DNA of 64,000 nucleotides from Renibacterium salmoninarum ATCC 33209 (GTDB lineage: Bacteria > Actinomycetota > Actinomycetes > Actinomycetales > Micrococcaceae), in the NCBI RefSeq assembly GCF_000018885.1, contig NC_010168.1, positions 186,001 through 250,000 on the forward strand. The letters are read 5' to 3'. Position 1 is the stretch's first letter. The number at the start of each line of letters is the position of its first letter. Under the pieces are notes generated by a model. It saw only the letters and a list, made by a program, of their open reading frames with translations. It was not told the origin of the DNA and did not search any database. This document shows, piece by piece, positions 57,039-64,000 of this stretch. The position numbers and the translations under genes are program-made.

Positions 57039-58234
57039 CGTGGCAACCTAGCCACGAGGTGCCAATTGCCTAACTCGGCACCGGCGGAAAATGATCCGCC
57101 TAGCTCATTTGCTCGAACCGCTATGTTTTTCAGACCGTATCCCCTTGGCTCTGCCGCGATGGATTCGGTGTGAGTTACCGGGTTGTCAACCGTCAGCAAG
57201 ATGCCGTCATTCTTCGAGTAGAGGCTGAGCAGCACAGGTTGGCCAGGAGCATGTTTTCCGGCATGAGTGAGCGCCTCCTGGCTAATCCGATAGAGCGTGC
57301 TTGCGGTCGCGGCCGCTAATTCTTGGCTGATTCGGAGGTCTAATTGCGCCGGGTTGCCAGCGGAGGTGCTCGCCACTGCTAACGCTTGAAGTTCAGAATC
57401 TAGGTCCATGCCACCAGCGTTGGTTGGTGCATCGAGTTCGTCACCAGCGTGCAAAACGTCGATCATCTGCCGCATATCGGCCAGAGCTTTGAGCGAAGTC
57501 TCGCGTGAAGTTCGCAATACAGTGAGCCGGACTTCCGGATCGCTGGTTCTGATGGCAGCTTCGCTTTGTAAGGCGATCGCGGACAGCCTTCCGGCAATGA
57601 CATCGTGCAGGTCTCTTGCCATCTTCGCTCGCTCGCGACTGACTGAAAGCTGTAAATCAAGCCGGGCAAGGTCCCGCTCTTGTTGCACCATGCGCTCCGC
57701 TTGTTGAGCTCTCTGTTGCTCAACTTCTGCGATCTGTTGTTGTTTCCGCACGTTAGCTGCCCACCACATTGGCGTCAGAAATACCACGACGGCTTGAAGC
57801 CCGGCAGCTAGCGCGGACTGCCAAGCATTGCCAATCACAGCGGCCGCGGCAACCGAGAGGACGCTCAGCGATATAGCGAAAATTTGGGTGAGTCTGCTCA
57901 AAGTCGGCCCGGCGTAGCGAGTTCCGGCGAATATCACCTCGAAAACTAAGAACAATGCCACGATCCCGGCGCCGTCCAAGGCGAGTAGGACTGCACAGGC
58001 CAAGCTGATGACAATCATCGAGACGATCTTGGTGCTACGCAGCGCGATGCCACAGCAGTCCAACAACAACAAAAGTGGCCAGAGTTGAACGGCTGGAAAG
58101 ACATCAATATCACCAACGCCAAACAAATGCAGGCCACTCATTTGAAGCACAACGGCGAGTACCAAGTAAAACAGCGCCATACCGAAATCCTGCCGAGGAA
58201 TGCCAGCCAAAGTTCCACGCAGCCCTCGTATCAT
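57035..58234 (-). CDS. NarL-type sensor histidine kinase
   Basis: This 399-residue HisKA_3 kinase has five to six N-terminal helices (residues about 15-165), a coiled-coil stretch rich in Gln and Glu, and the phosphorylated His in AKMARDLHDVIAGRLSAIAL. The HATPase_c domain reads ISQEALTHAGKHAPGQPVLL (N-box), then GYGLKNIAVRANELGGSF (G-box). The N-box Asn that usually follows EALT is His here, which could weaken ATP-Mg binding. ATG 58234 has GGGAG upstream; in-frame codons continue to 58498. It pairs with the broken response regulator. Confidence 0.82.
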   Translation of the reverse strand: MIRGLRGTLAGIPRQDFGMALFYLVLAVVLQMSGLHLFGVGDIDVFPAVQLWPLLLLLDCCGIALRSTKIVSMIVISLACAVLLALDGAGIVALFLVFEVIFAGTRYAGPTLSRLTQIFAISLSVLSVAAAAVIGNAWQSALAAGLQAVVVFLTPMWWAANVRKQQQIAEVEQQRAQQAERMVQQERDLARLDLQLSVSRERAKMARDLHDVIAGRLSAIALQSEAAIRTSDPEVRLTVLRTSRETSLKALADMRQMIDVLHAGDELDAPTNAGGMDLDSELQALAVASTSAGNPAQLDLRISQELAAATASTLYRISQEALTHAGKHAPGQPVLLSLYSKNDGILLTVDNPVTHTESIAAEPRGYGLKNIAVRANELGGSFSAGAELGNWHLVARLPR

Positions 58235-58360
58235 CTTCTGATTCTCCCGTCTGCTGAGGTCCTGGACAAGCGAAAGCCCACCAGTGTCCTCCGAAGGTAT
58301 GACGGGCTCCTCCTGCAGCTGGCGGATGTGCTTCAGCGCCGGTACCGGAAATCTAGAGAT

Positions 58361-58621
58361 ATGAAACATTGGCTCATTCACGCCGCGGTTTTCATACTGG
58401 CTCAGGTCGTCTTCATCTTGCTCGGGTTCTCCTGGCCCTGGGAGGTCCTTTCCGGGCGTCAACCAGCTAGCTCGGTCTTTAGCTCGATCGATGGCCAATT
58501 GTGGACGGCCAACACTTCTCGGATTTGGACCATCGTTTGGCTCGTGGACACGATCGTGTCACTCGGCAGTCGCGCAGCAGGGCAAAAAGCGACAGCCCAA
58601 AAGGAGGTCGAAGAAAAATGA
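58361..58621 (+). CDS. Small two-helix membrane protein
   Basis: This 86-residue protein has a first helix MKHWLIHAAVFILAQVVFIL and a second around TIVWLVDTIVSLGSRAAG, ending in a charged tail (QKATAQKEVEEK). It resembles the 2TM-domain layout, but I assign no family. Its stop overlaps the start of the next membrane protein gene (ATGA), so they form a coupled pair. It is divergent from the histidine kinase, 126 bp away. The frame is intact. Confidence 0.6.
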   Translation: MKHWLIHAAVFILAQVVFILLGFSWPWEVLSGRQPASSVFSSIDGQLWTANTSRIWTIVWLVDTIVSLGSRAAGQKATAQKEVEEK

Positions 58622-59229
58622 ATGCTTTCGACTTCGTCAGGCAAAACCCGATCGTCGCGGTCATTATCGGCTGCGAAATTGGCCTCTGGGTGGTGCTTTT
58701 CCTCGGCTTAGCGCTGCGGTATCTCTTGCGACTAAAACGCACCAGCACGGTCATGTTAGCCGCCATCCCGTTGCTCGATGTGGTGCTCTTGATCGCGGTA
58801 GCGATCGATATGGCACATGGCGCCCAACTCAGCTGGGTGCATACTGCCGCCGCCTATTATCTGGGCTTCAGCGTTGCTTTTGGACCCGCGCTTGTCCGGT
58901 ACGTCGATGTTCGATTCGCGCACCGATTTGCGGGCGGGCCTGAGCCAACGCCCAAACCAAAATATGGCAAAGCTAAACAGCAAGCGTTGTGGCAGGAGTG
59001 GTATCGGGTGGTGCTGGCCGCCACGATCGCCTCAGCGGTGTCACTAGCGCTCATTGTGTTCTTTGCTGACGCCGAAGCGCAGCAATTGCTCTGGTGGTCG
59101 ATTGGCCGAATCTGGTTCATCGTTGGCTTGTGGTTCCTCTTCGGACCGATGATCAAGCCAAAACCCGAGCCTAAGCCAGCTTCGGTTTCGCCCGGCGCGG
59201 AAGCGGGCTCATCAGCACGGCTTCTTTGA
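58618..59229 (+). CDS. Multi-pass membrane protein, unknown
   Basis: This 203-residue protein has about five to six hydrophobic segments, including IVAVIIGCEIGLWVVLFLGL, TSTVMLAAIPLLDVVLLIAV and WWSIGRIWFIVGLWFLFGP. A cytoplasmic loop rich in Pro/Lys (GPEPTPKPKYGKAKQQ) lies after helix 4. The tail is Pro/Lys/Glu-rich. GGAGG precedes ATG 58618, and the gene is coupled to the small protein upstream. I do not recognise the family. Its position beside a two-component system suggests a link, but nothing proves it. Confidence 0.65.
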   Translation: MNAFDFVRQNPIVAVIIGCEIGLWVVLFLGLALRYLLRLKRTSTVMLAAIPLLDVVLLIAVAIDMAHGAQLSWVHTAAAYYLGFSVAFGPALVRYVDVRFAHRFAGGPEPTPKPKYGKAKQQALWQEWYRVVLAATIASAVSLALIVFFADAEAQQLLWWSIGRIWFIVGLWFLFGPMIKPKPEPKPASVSPGAEAGSSARLL

Positions 59230-59241
59230 GAGAATGGAGAC

Positions 59242-59796
59242 ATGTTCTCCTTGGGATCTCAGCAGACACCTGGTAAACGTCCCGGCCGCTGGGCCGCCGT
59301 CGGGCCAATCATCTTGGCCGTAGTTTTCTTGGTTGCCTTAGTGATGGCCGCCAATAACAACACAGTGCTCGGTTGGGTCATTGCGGTCATTGCGCTGGCG
59401 TGGCTGATCTTGGCAACTTTGGTGTACGTGGGCGTCTATAAGGCGGCACGCTTTGGTGCGGAGCAAGTCCGTAGAGCGACTTCCAGTATGCAGAAGCAAA
59501 CTTCCACAGACGACGCCGGCACCCGCCTAGTCGCCGAAAGCGCACCGTCGGACGGTGCCCGGGATATGAAACTGGACCACAGCTTCAAAATCATTCAGGT
59601 TCAGGCGCGTGAAATTCAAAAAGTCTTGGCTTTGTCCAATGATGCTGAGACCGGTGCGCAGCGTAAAGAAAAGATCGAACGCGCCTTGGAGACGATCGAA
59701 ATCACTGCGCACAACGGGCGGGACATGATCAGTGGCGGGCAGGGCAGCAAGCGCGAGGACGGGCCGGAAGAGCCAGTCACTGGCGTCATGCTCTAA
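59242..59796 (+). CDS. Two-helix membrane protein with coiled-coil tail
   Basis: This 184-residue protein has two hydrophobic helices (VGPIILAVVFLVALVMAA and LGWVIAVIALAWLILATLVY) and a charged cytoplasmic region. The region from about residue 112 (SFKIIQVQAREIQKVLALS) to 155 looks helical and amphipathic, possibly coiled coil. It ends in a Gly/Glu-rich disordered tail. No family is recognised. It lies 12 bp after the preceding membrane protein gene, so it may share its transcript. The frame is intact. Confidence 0.6.
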   Translation: MFSLGSQQTPGKRPGRWAAVGPIILAVVFLVALVMAANNNTVLGWVIAVIALAWLILATLVYVGVYKAARFGAEQVRRATSSMQKQTSTDDAGTRLVAESAPSDGARDMKLDHSFKIIQVQAREIQKVLALSNDAETGAQRKEKIERALETIEITAHNGRDMISGGQGSKREDGPEEPVTGVML

Positions 59797-59840
59797 GAAC
59801 TATTGAGCGTACGTCCGGCAAATAGCTCAAACCGGGTAAA

Positions 59841-60707
59841 GTGGTCCGAGTGAGCAATCCGACATCGAAAAAAGCAGCTGACGCGGTGCGAATCGCCTCG
59901 GTAAATGTCAATGGAATTCGCGCCTCTTACCGCAAAGGCATGGCCGATTGGCTTGCCGCCCGGGATGTGGACATCCTCTGTTTACAGGAGGTGCGCGCAC
60001 CAGATGACGTGGTAGAAGGCTTCCTTGCACAAGACTGGCACCTGCTTCATGCTGAAGCTGCAGACAAAGGCCGAGCCGGGGTCTTGATTGCCTCCCGCAA
60101 GGACTCGCTTGAGCCGATTGCTACCAGAACTGGCATCGGCGATGATTACTTTGCTACCACTGGACGCTGGGTTGAAGCCGACTACAAACTCTCCGGCGGC
60201 AAACAGCTTACCGTCGTGAGTGCCTACGTGCATTCCGGCGAAGTTAATACGCCCAAACAGGACGATAAATACCGTTTTCTCGACGTGATGTTGACGAGAA
60301 TGCCGGAGCTGGCCGCACACAGTGACTATGCCCTGATCGTGGGCGACTTGAACGTAGGTCACACCACCTTGGACATTAAGAACTGGAAAGGCAACGTCAA
60401 GAACGCTGGCTTCCTACCTGAAGAACGCGCATATTTCGACCGATTTTTCAGCGCAAACGACCTCAAAGACGGTTTGGGTTGGAAAGACGTGCAACGCGAG
60501 GTGGCGGGGCAGGTTGAAGGGCCGTATACCTGGTGGTCACAGCGCGGCCAAGCGTTCGACAACAACACCGGCTGGCGGATTGATTACCAGATGGCTACGC
60601 CGGAGCTCTTCGCGGCCGCCGGAGACGTCGTGGTAGACCGCGCCGCCAGCTACGACACTCGACGGTCCGATCACGCGCCGCTCGTCGTTGACTACAACAT
60701 CCGCTAA
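59841..60707 (+). CDS. xthA: Exodeoxyribonuclease III
   Basis: ExoIII repairs abasic sites and trims DNA 3' ends. The EEP-fold motifs are present: IASVNVNGIRASYRKGMADW, ILCLQEVRAPDD (catalytic Glu), LIVGDLNVGH (Asp/Asn), WRIDYQMATPE and the final RSDHAPLVVDY with the catalytic Asp-His. The 288-residue length is near normal. GTG 59850 is an alternative start nine bases downstream. It heads the conserved xthA-trpS-2'-5' RNA ligase-yihY arrangement of this bacterial group. The frame is intact. Confidence 0.94.
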   Translation: MVRVSNPTSKKAADAVRIASVNVNGIRASYRKGMADWLAARDVDILCLQEVRAPDDVVEGFLAQDWHLLHAEAADKGRAGVLIASRKDSLEPIATRTGIGDDYFATTGRWVEADYKLSGGKQLTVVSAYVHSGEVNTPKQDDKYRFLDVMLTRMPELAAHSDYALIVGDLNVGHTTLDIKNWKGNVKNAGFLPEERAYFDRFFSANDLKDGLGWKDVQREVAGQVEGPYTWWSQRGQAFDNNTGWRIDYQMATPELFAAAGDVVVDRAASYDTRRSDHAPLVVDYNIR

Positions 60708-60748
60708 TTCGCGCCCGCGCCTCATTCATTAACAACTGAAAGCCTGAC

Positions 60749-61780
60749 ATGCCAGCTACAGCACGTGCCCGTATTCTTTCCGGAATGCAACCATCTGCAG
60801 ATTCCTTGCACTTGGGAAACTATCTGGGCGCGCTTGTGCAGTGGCGGAAGATGCAGGAAGAATACGACGCGATCTACATGATTGTTGATCTGCACGCAAT
60901 CACGGTTCCGCAGGATCCGGGTGTGCTTGCCCAGCGGACTAGGGTTACCGCGGCGCAGTATTTGGCTGGTGGCATCGATGTAGAAAAGTGCACGCTTTTT
61001 GTGCAGTCTCATGTGCCCGAGCACACCCAATTGGCGTGGGTGCTCAATTGCCTCACTGGGTTTGGCGAGGCCTCCCGGATGACCCAGTTCAAGGACAAGA
61101 GCCTTAAGCAGGGCTCTGATACTGCGAGCGTTGGATTGTTCACTTATCCGATCTTGCAAGCTGCCGACATTCTGCTTTACCAGCCAGAAGGCGTGCCAGT
61201 TGGTGAAGATCAGCGTCAACACGTAGAGCTCAGCCGAGATTTGGCCAAGCGATTTAACCACCGGTTTGGCGAGACATTCGTGGTCCCGCAAGCTTTCATT
61301 CAGAAAGAATCGGCAAAGATCCAAGATTTGCAAAACCCCTCAGCAAAGATGTCCAAATCTGCTGATTCACCCAATGGTTTGATCAATTTGCTCGATGATC
61401 CGAAGGTCACCGCGAAGCGAATCAAATCCTCGGTCACCGACGATGGTGCCGAGATTCGTTACGACAAGGAAAATAAGCCGGGCGTTTCGAACTTGCTGTC
61501 GATCTATGCCGCGTTGAGCAAGAAGTCGATCGCCCAAGTCGAAGCAGATTTTGACGGCAAAATGTATGGAAATTTGAAAGTCGAACTTGCAGATCTTGTG
61601 GTTGCCGAGCTCGGTCCAATACGGGAACGAGCCCAAGAGCTTTTGGCAGACCCGGCCGAATTAGATCGGTTGCTGGCAGTCGGCGCGCAAAAGGCCCGCG
61701 AGGTCGCGGCTGTCACGCTAGAGGATGTCTACCGCAAGGTGGGGTTCCTCGCGCCAGTTAGCATCGAAGCGGCGAAATAA
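60749..61780 (+). CDS. trpS: Tryptophanyl-tRNA synthetase
   Basis: This class I aminoacyl-tRNA synthetase charges tRNA-Trp. The HIGH-type motif is [11 protein letters not shown] near the N-terminus, and KMSKS is exact in [48 protein letters not shown] (tryptophan pocket) and [17 protein letters not shown] are family signatures. The 343-residue length is normal. It lies 41 bp after xthA and 5 bp before the 2'-5' RNA ligase gene, so it is probably in an operon. The frame is intact. Confidence 0.97.
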   Translation: MPATARARILSGMQPSADSLHLGNYLGALVQWRKMQEEYDAIYMIVDLHAITVPQDPGVLAQRTRVTAAQYLAGGIDVEKCTLFVQSHVPEHTQLAWVLNCLTGFGEASRMTQFKDKSLKQGSDTASVGLFTYPILQAADILLYQPEGVPVGEDQRQHVELSRDLAKRFNHRFGETFVVPQAFIQKESAKIQDLQNPSAKMSKSADSPNGLINLLDDPKVTAKRIKSSVTDDGAEIRYDKENKPGVSNLLSIYAALSKKSIAQVEADFDGKMYGNLKVELADLVVAELGPIRERAQELLADPAELDRLLAVGAQKAREVAAVTLEDVYRKVGFLAPVSIEAAK

Positions 61781-61785
61781 GCACC

Positions 61786-62364
61786 ATGGGAATTCGTGAA
61801 GTGGCTGCCAGCGAAGACCCCGTGCGGTCGGTTGGTGTAGTGATTGCGCTTCCCGAGCCCTTTGCTGAAGATCTGAAGCGTTGGCGAGCCTCATTCGGCG
61901 ACCCGTTGGCCGACGTCGTTCCTGCCCACATCACTTTGGTTACCACTACGCCCGCGAGCGATTGGGCTGCTGTGCTGGGGCATGTCCGCGAGGTAGCCGC
62001 TGAGCAGCAGGGATTTTTGGTCACCCTGGAAGGCACTGCCGCGTTCCGTCCAGTATCGCCGGTGATCTACCTCAAAGTGGTTCAAGGCTTTGATGAGTGC
62101 GTGCAGCTACACGAAGAGCTCCAGGCGGGACCTCTTGCCCGCGAGCTTGAATTCCCTTTCCATCCGCACGTCACTGTGGCCCACGATATTTCCGATCCCG
62201 GCATGGACGAGGCCGAGCAACGCCTTAGATCCTATCGGGCAAGTTTTCAGGTCGATAGCATGGGGTTGTATGAACACGACGTCGACGGCGTCTGGCAGCT
62301 TCAGGAGGAGTTCAGCTTTGGCGGATCTGAACAGAGTGAAAAGGAAGCCGGTAGCTCAGTCTGA
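61786..62364 (+). CDS. 2'-5' RNA ligase / cyclic phosphodiesterase family protein
   Basis: This 192-residue 2H-phosphoesterase has both HxT motifs: VPAHITLVTTTP and FPFHPHVTVAHD. The two-lobed fold is evident from EDLKRWRASFGDPLADVVPA (first lobe) and SYRASFQVDSMGLYEHDVDG (second). Members hydrolyse 2',3'-cyclic or ADP-ribose cyclic phosphates, and in vitro join tRNA halves; the physiological substrate is unclear. It lies 5 bp after trpS, and its 3' end overlaps the yihY-like start by about 47 bases. The frame is intact. Confidence 0.88.
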   Translation: MGIREVAASEDPVRSVGVVIALPEPFAEDLKRWRASFGDPLADVVPAHITLVTTTPASDWAAVLGHVREVAAEQQGFLVTLEGTAAFRPVSPVIYLKVVQGFDECVQLHEELQAGPLARELEFPFHPHVTVAHDISDPGMDEAEQRLRSYRASFQVDSMGLYEHDVDGVWQLQEEFSFGGSEQSEKEAGSSV

Positions 62365-63349
62365 GCAACCGGTACCCACCGATCGGAAAGAACTTGAACG
62401 GCGGCTGATCCTGAAACGGATCGATCTGGGCAAGGCAAAACGAAAGGCGCCCGGCGCGCCTGCTCTGCTTCAAGCCAGAGTGCAATTTTGGTTAGCCAAA
62501 CTGAATTTGCTGCGGCCTATGCGAGCTTTCCAAACATATTCTTTGCGGCATGGTCCACTGCTGGCCGCGGGCTCGGCCTACAACATGTTCTTCTCAGTCG
62601 CCGCCATGCTGGTGGCAGGCTTCTCCATTTTGGGCCTGGTGGCGAATGGCAACAAAGCGCTGCAGGACGCCGTGGTTAAGGCGGTGGCGCAGGCAACTCC
62701 AGGCCTCATCAAAATCGGCAGCGGCTTGGCCACGCCAGAGGAACTGTTCAAGTCAACTGAGGGGTTCGGCTGGGCACTGGTGATCTCATGAGTTGCTTTG
62801 CTGCTCACTTCTTTGGGCTGGATTGGCGGGTTGCGGGAAGGGATTCGTGGCATTTTTGCTACCGGGCCGCTAGAAGCCAACCCCGTCTTACTGAAGCTCA
62901 AAGATGCAGCTACCTTACTGGTGCTGGGTATTCTGTTGGTGGCGACCTCAGTAATAAGCGTTGGCGTGGTTACGGCGCTCGACGGCGTGATGGCGGCCTT
63001 ATCGCTCGATGTTGAGCTGGCGCGTCCAATCACTTACGTTGCGTCTTTTGTGGTGTTGCTACTTTTGGACCTTGCAGTGTGTATGGCGCTTTTCCGATCC
63101 GTCTCTGCTATTCAAATGCCCAGAGTGGCGCTTTGGCAGACTGCGCTGATCGCAGCAGTTGGTTCCACTGTGTTGCGGGCGCTTTCGAGCGTTTTACTGG
63201 CCAACGTCGCCGGGAAGAATCCGCTGTTAGCCCCGTTTTCGGTAATCTTGGGCTTGTTTGTCTGGTTTTACCTGCTGTCTCAGGTGTATTTGATCGCAGC
63301 CGGTTGGGGCACCGTAGCAAAGGCTGACGCCGAGCAACGAGCCAAATAG
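62318..63349 (+). pseudogene. yihY: YihY/BrkB family membrane protein, in-frame stop
   Basis: The gene begins near TTG 62318 behind AGGAGG, or at GTG 62336, within the preceding gene. The YihY fold reads FQTYSLRHGPLLAAGSAYNM, FFSVAAMLVAGFSILGLVAN, then a TGA at 62789-62791 after ALVIS. The same frame continues VALLLTSLGWIGGLREG and ends with LAPFSVILGLFVWFYLLSQV and LIAAGWG at 63349. GGA to TGA would restore it. Family members have six helices and about 340 residues, as here when joined. The function of the family is uncertain (it was once annotated as RNase BN). Confidence 0.9.
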
Positions 63350-63372
63350 CCCGTTCCCATCCCCCCCCGTTG

Positions 63373-63433
63373 AACGCTGCACCACTTTTGGTTGTTATGA
63401 CGGGCTCATATCGACCAAAAGTGGTGCAGCGTT
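63373..63433. repeat. Long hairpin, family B (copy 2), preceded by C8
   Basis: AACGCTGCACCACTTTTGGT and eight more bases (63373-63400) pair with 63406-63433, with two mismatches and a 5-base loop. The arms match the hairpin at 51004 almost base for base. A run of eight C (63361-63368) lies just before it. It follows the yihY pseudogene and could act as its terminator. Confidence 0.85.
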
Positions 63434-63502
63434 TCGAGAGGATTTGCTCGAGGGATTTTCCGCCCGGAGGCGTAGGTTAGAGCAGGTTTGAAAGGAAGCT
63501 CC

Positions 63503-64000
63503 ATGAACAATGAATTGCCCTACCTGATCAATATTGTGCTCGCGATGGTGCTGTCCTTAGTCATTGGCATCGAACGTGAATACAACCAAAAGCAAGCGGG
63601 TGTCCGCACGCATACTTTAGTGGGCCTTGGCTCAGCGTTGTTCATGGTGGTCTCCAAACACGGGTTTTACGACATTCTGGGACAAACAGGTATTGGTCTG
63701 GACCCGTCGCGCATTGCGGCGCAAATTGTCTCCGGAGTCGGTTTCCTCGGCGCCGGTCTGATCTTTGTCCGTCGCGATGTGGTGCGAGGGCTGACTACAG
63801 CTGCGAGCATTTGGCTGGTGGCCGCCGTCGGAATGGCAGCAGGGGCTGGCATGTTTATCATCGCGCCGGGAGTTGTTTTGGTCTATCTTTTGGTCACCTT
63901 GGGGATTAAACCGTTGACCCAGCGGATGCCACATGCCAAAGGAACTAGGCACAGTATTCGCCTGCGGTACCGTGACGGGCACGGCTTGCTGAGGGACATC
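63503..64000 (+). CDS. MgtC/SapB family membrane protein (3' end outside the window)
   Basis: ATG 63503 follows AAAGGAAG. The frame is open through the last base of the window, giving 166 residues so far. MgtC features are clear: VLSLVIGIEREYNQKQAGVR, THTLVGLGSALFMVVS, ISGVGFLGAG-type QIVSGVGFLGAGLIFVRRD, GLTTAASIWLVAAVGMAAGA. At least four helices are present. MgtC proteins affect magnesium homeostasis and survival in macrophages in intracellular pathogens. A cytoplasmic C-terminal domain starts with TRHSIRLRYRDG and is cut by the window edge. Confidence 0.9.
   Translation, partial: MNNELPYLINIVLAMVLSLVIGIEREYNQKQAGVRTHTLVGLGSALFMVVSKHGFYDILGQTGIGLDPSRIAAQIVSGVGFLGAGLIFVRRDVVRGLTTAASIWLVAAVGMAAGAGMFIIAPGVVLVYLLVTLGIKPLTQRMPHAKGTRHSIRLRYRDGHGLLRDI

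Noticed and set aside
63361..63368. C8 run as a phase-variation tract
   Set aside because: It lies after the yihY stop and outside any reading frame or obvious promoter spacing, so no switching effect can be argued.
1..64000. Prophage, insertion sequence, integrase, tRNA or CRISPR array
   Set aside because: I looked on both strands for transposase and integrase motifs, tRNA-like ends and regularly spaced repeats, and found none I could support.

Overview
The window looks like a chromosomal segment of a high-GC Gram-positive actinobacterium of the Micrococcaceae. Gene content and order (perM-purN, purH, xth-trpS-2'-5' RNA ligase-yihY, glyA-folD behind a ZTP riboswitch, a GPP34 protein, many GTG starts) fit the Arthrobacter group. 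Moderate GC and an exceptional load of broken genes point to a host-restricted relative such as Renibacterium salmoninarum. That species call is an inference; no database was searched.

The dominant feature is gene decay. About nineteen coding regions carry single-base frameshifts, in-frame stops or deletions, yet their homology resumes on the far side of each lesion. Several stops fit C-to-T or G-to-A transitions, and several frameshifts sit in short homopolymers.

Layout: 0-7 kb holds a DUF5107 pseudogene, a GPP34 protein, an FMN reductase, a two-gene GlsB stress-membrane unit, a DoxX-like protein, a secreted HAD phosphatase, a glycosyltransferase pseudogene and a DUF805 protein. 7-19 kb holds perM, purN and purH, with a MurNAc/muropeptide recycling locus in between: a peptide-binding protein fused to a serine hydrolase, two murQ-type genes, murR and nagZ. 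Only nagZ is intact there. 19-23.4 kb holds small membrane proteins, an aldo/keto reductase, icd and a DoxX protein. 23.5-28.7 kb is a branched-chain amino-acid ABC operon (livKHMGF) with dead livK and livH. 28.7-33 kb holds a Gfo/Idh/MocA pseudogene and a dead MacAB-like exporter. 33-34.5 kb holds two related cysteine-patterned secreted proteins around a relic of a sugar-binding protein. 34.5-39.8 kb is an intact monosaccharide ABC operon (chvE, mmsB, mmsA) with its ROK regulator.

40-47.6 kb holds a gamma-carbonic anhydrase, an AbiEi/DUF559-like nuclease bracketed by palindromic repeats, broken purU, a flavoprotein, a GNAT protein, the ZTP riboswitch with glyA-folD and a PEP-mutase-like enzyme. 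47.8-53.8 kb is a drug-export block: TetR, a broken MMPL pump and a DrrAB-like ABC exporter with one of two permeases broken. 53.8-64 kb holds tandem VOC proteins, a DUF4166 pseudogene, map with a divergent HTH regulator, a two-component system with a broken response regulator, unknown membrane proteins, xthA, trpS, a 2'-5' RNA ligase, a yihY pseudogene and a truncated mgtC.

Long near-perfect hairpins recur between genes and fall into at least three sequence families. Folate/one-carbon genes (purN, purH, purU, glyA, folD) recur across the window. I saw no tRNA, rRNA, CRISPR array or recognisable insertion sequence.
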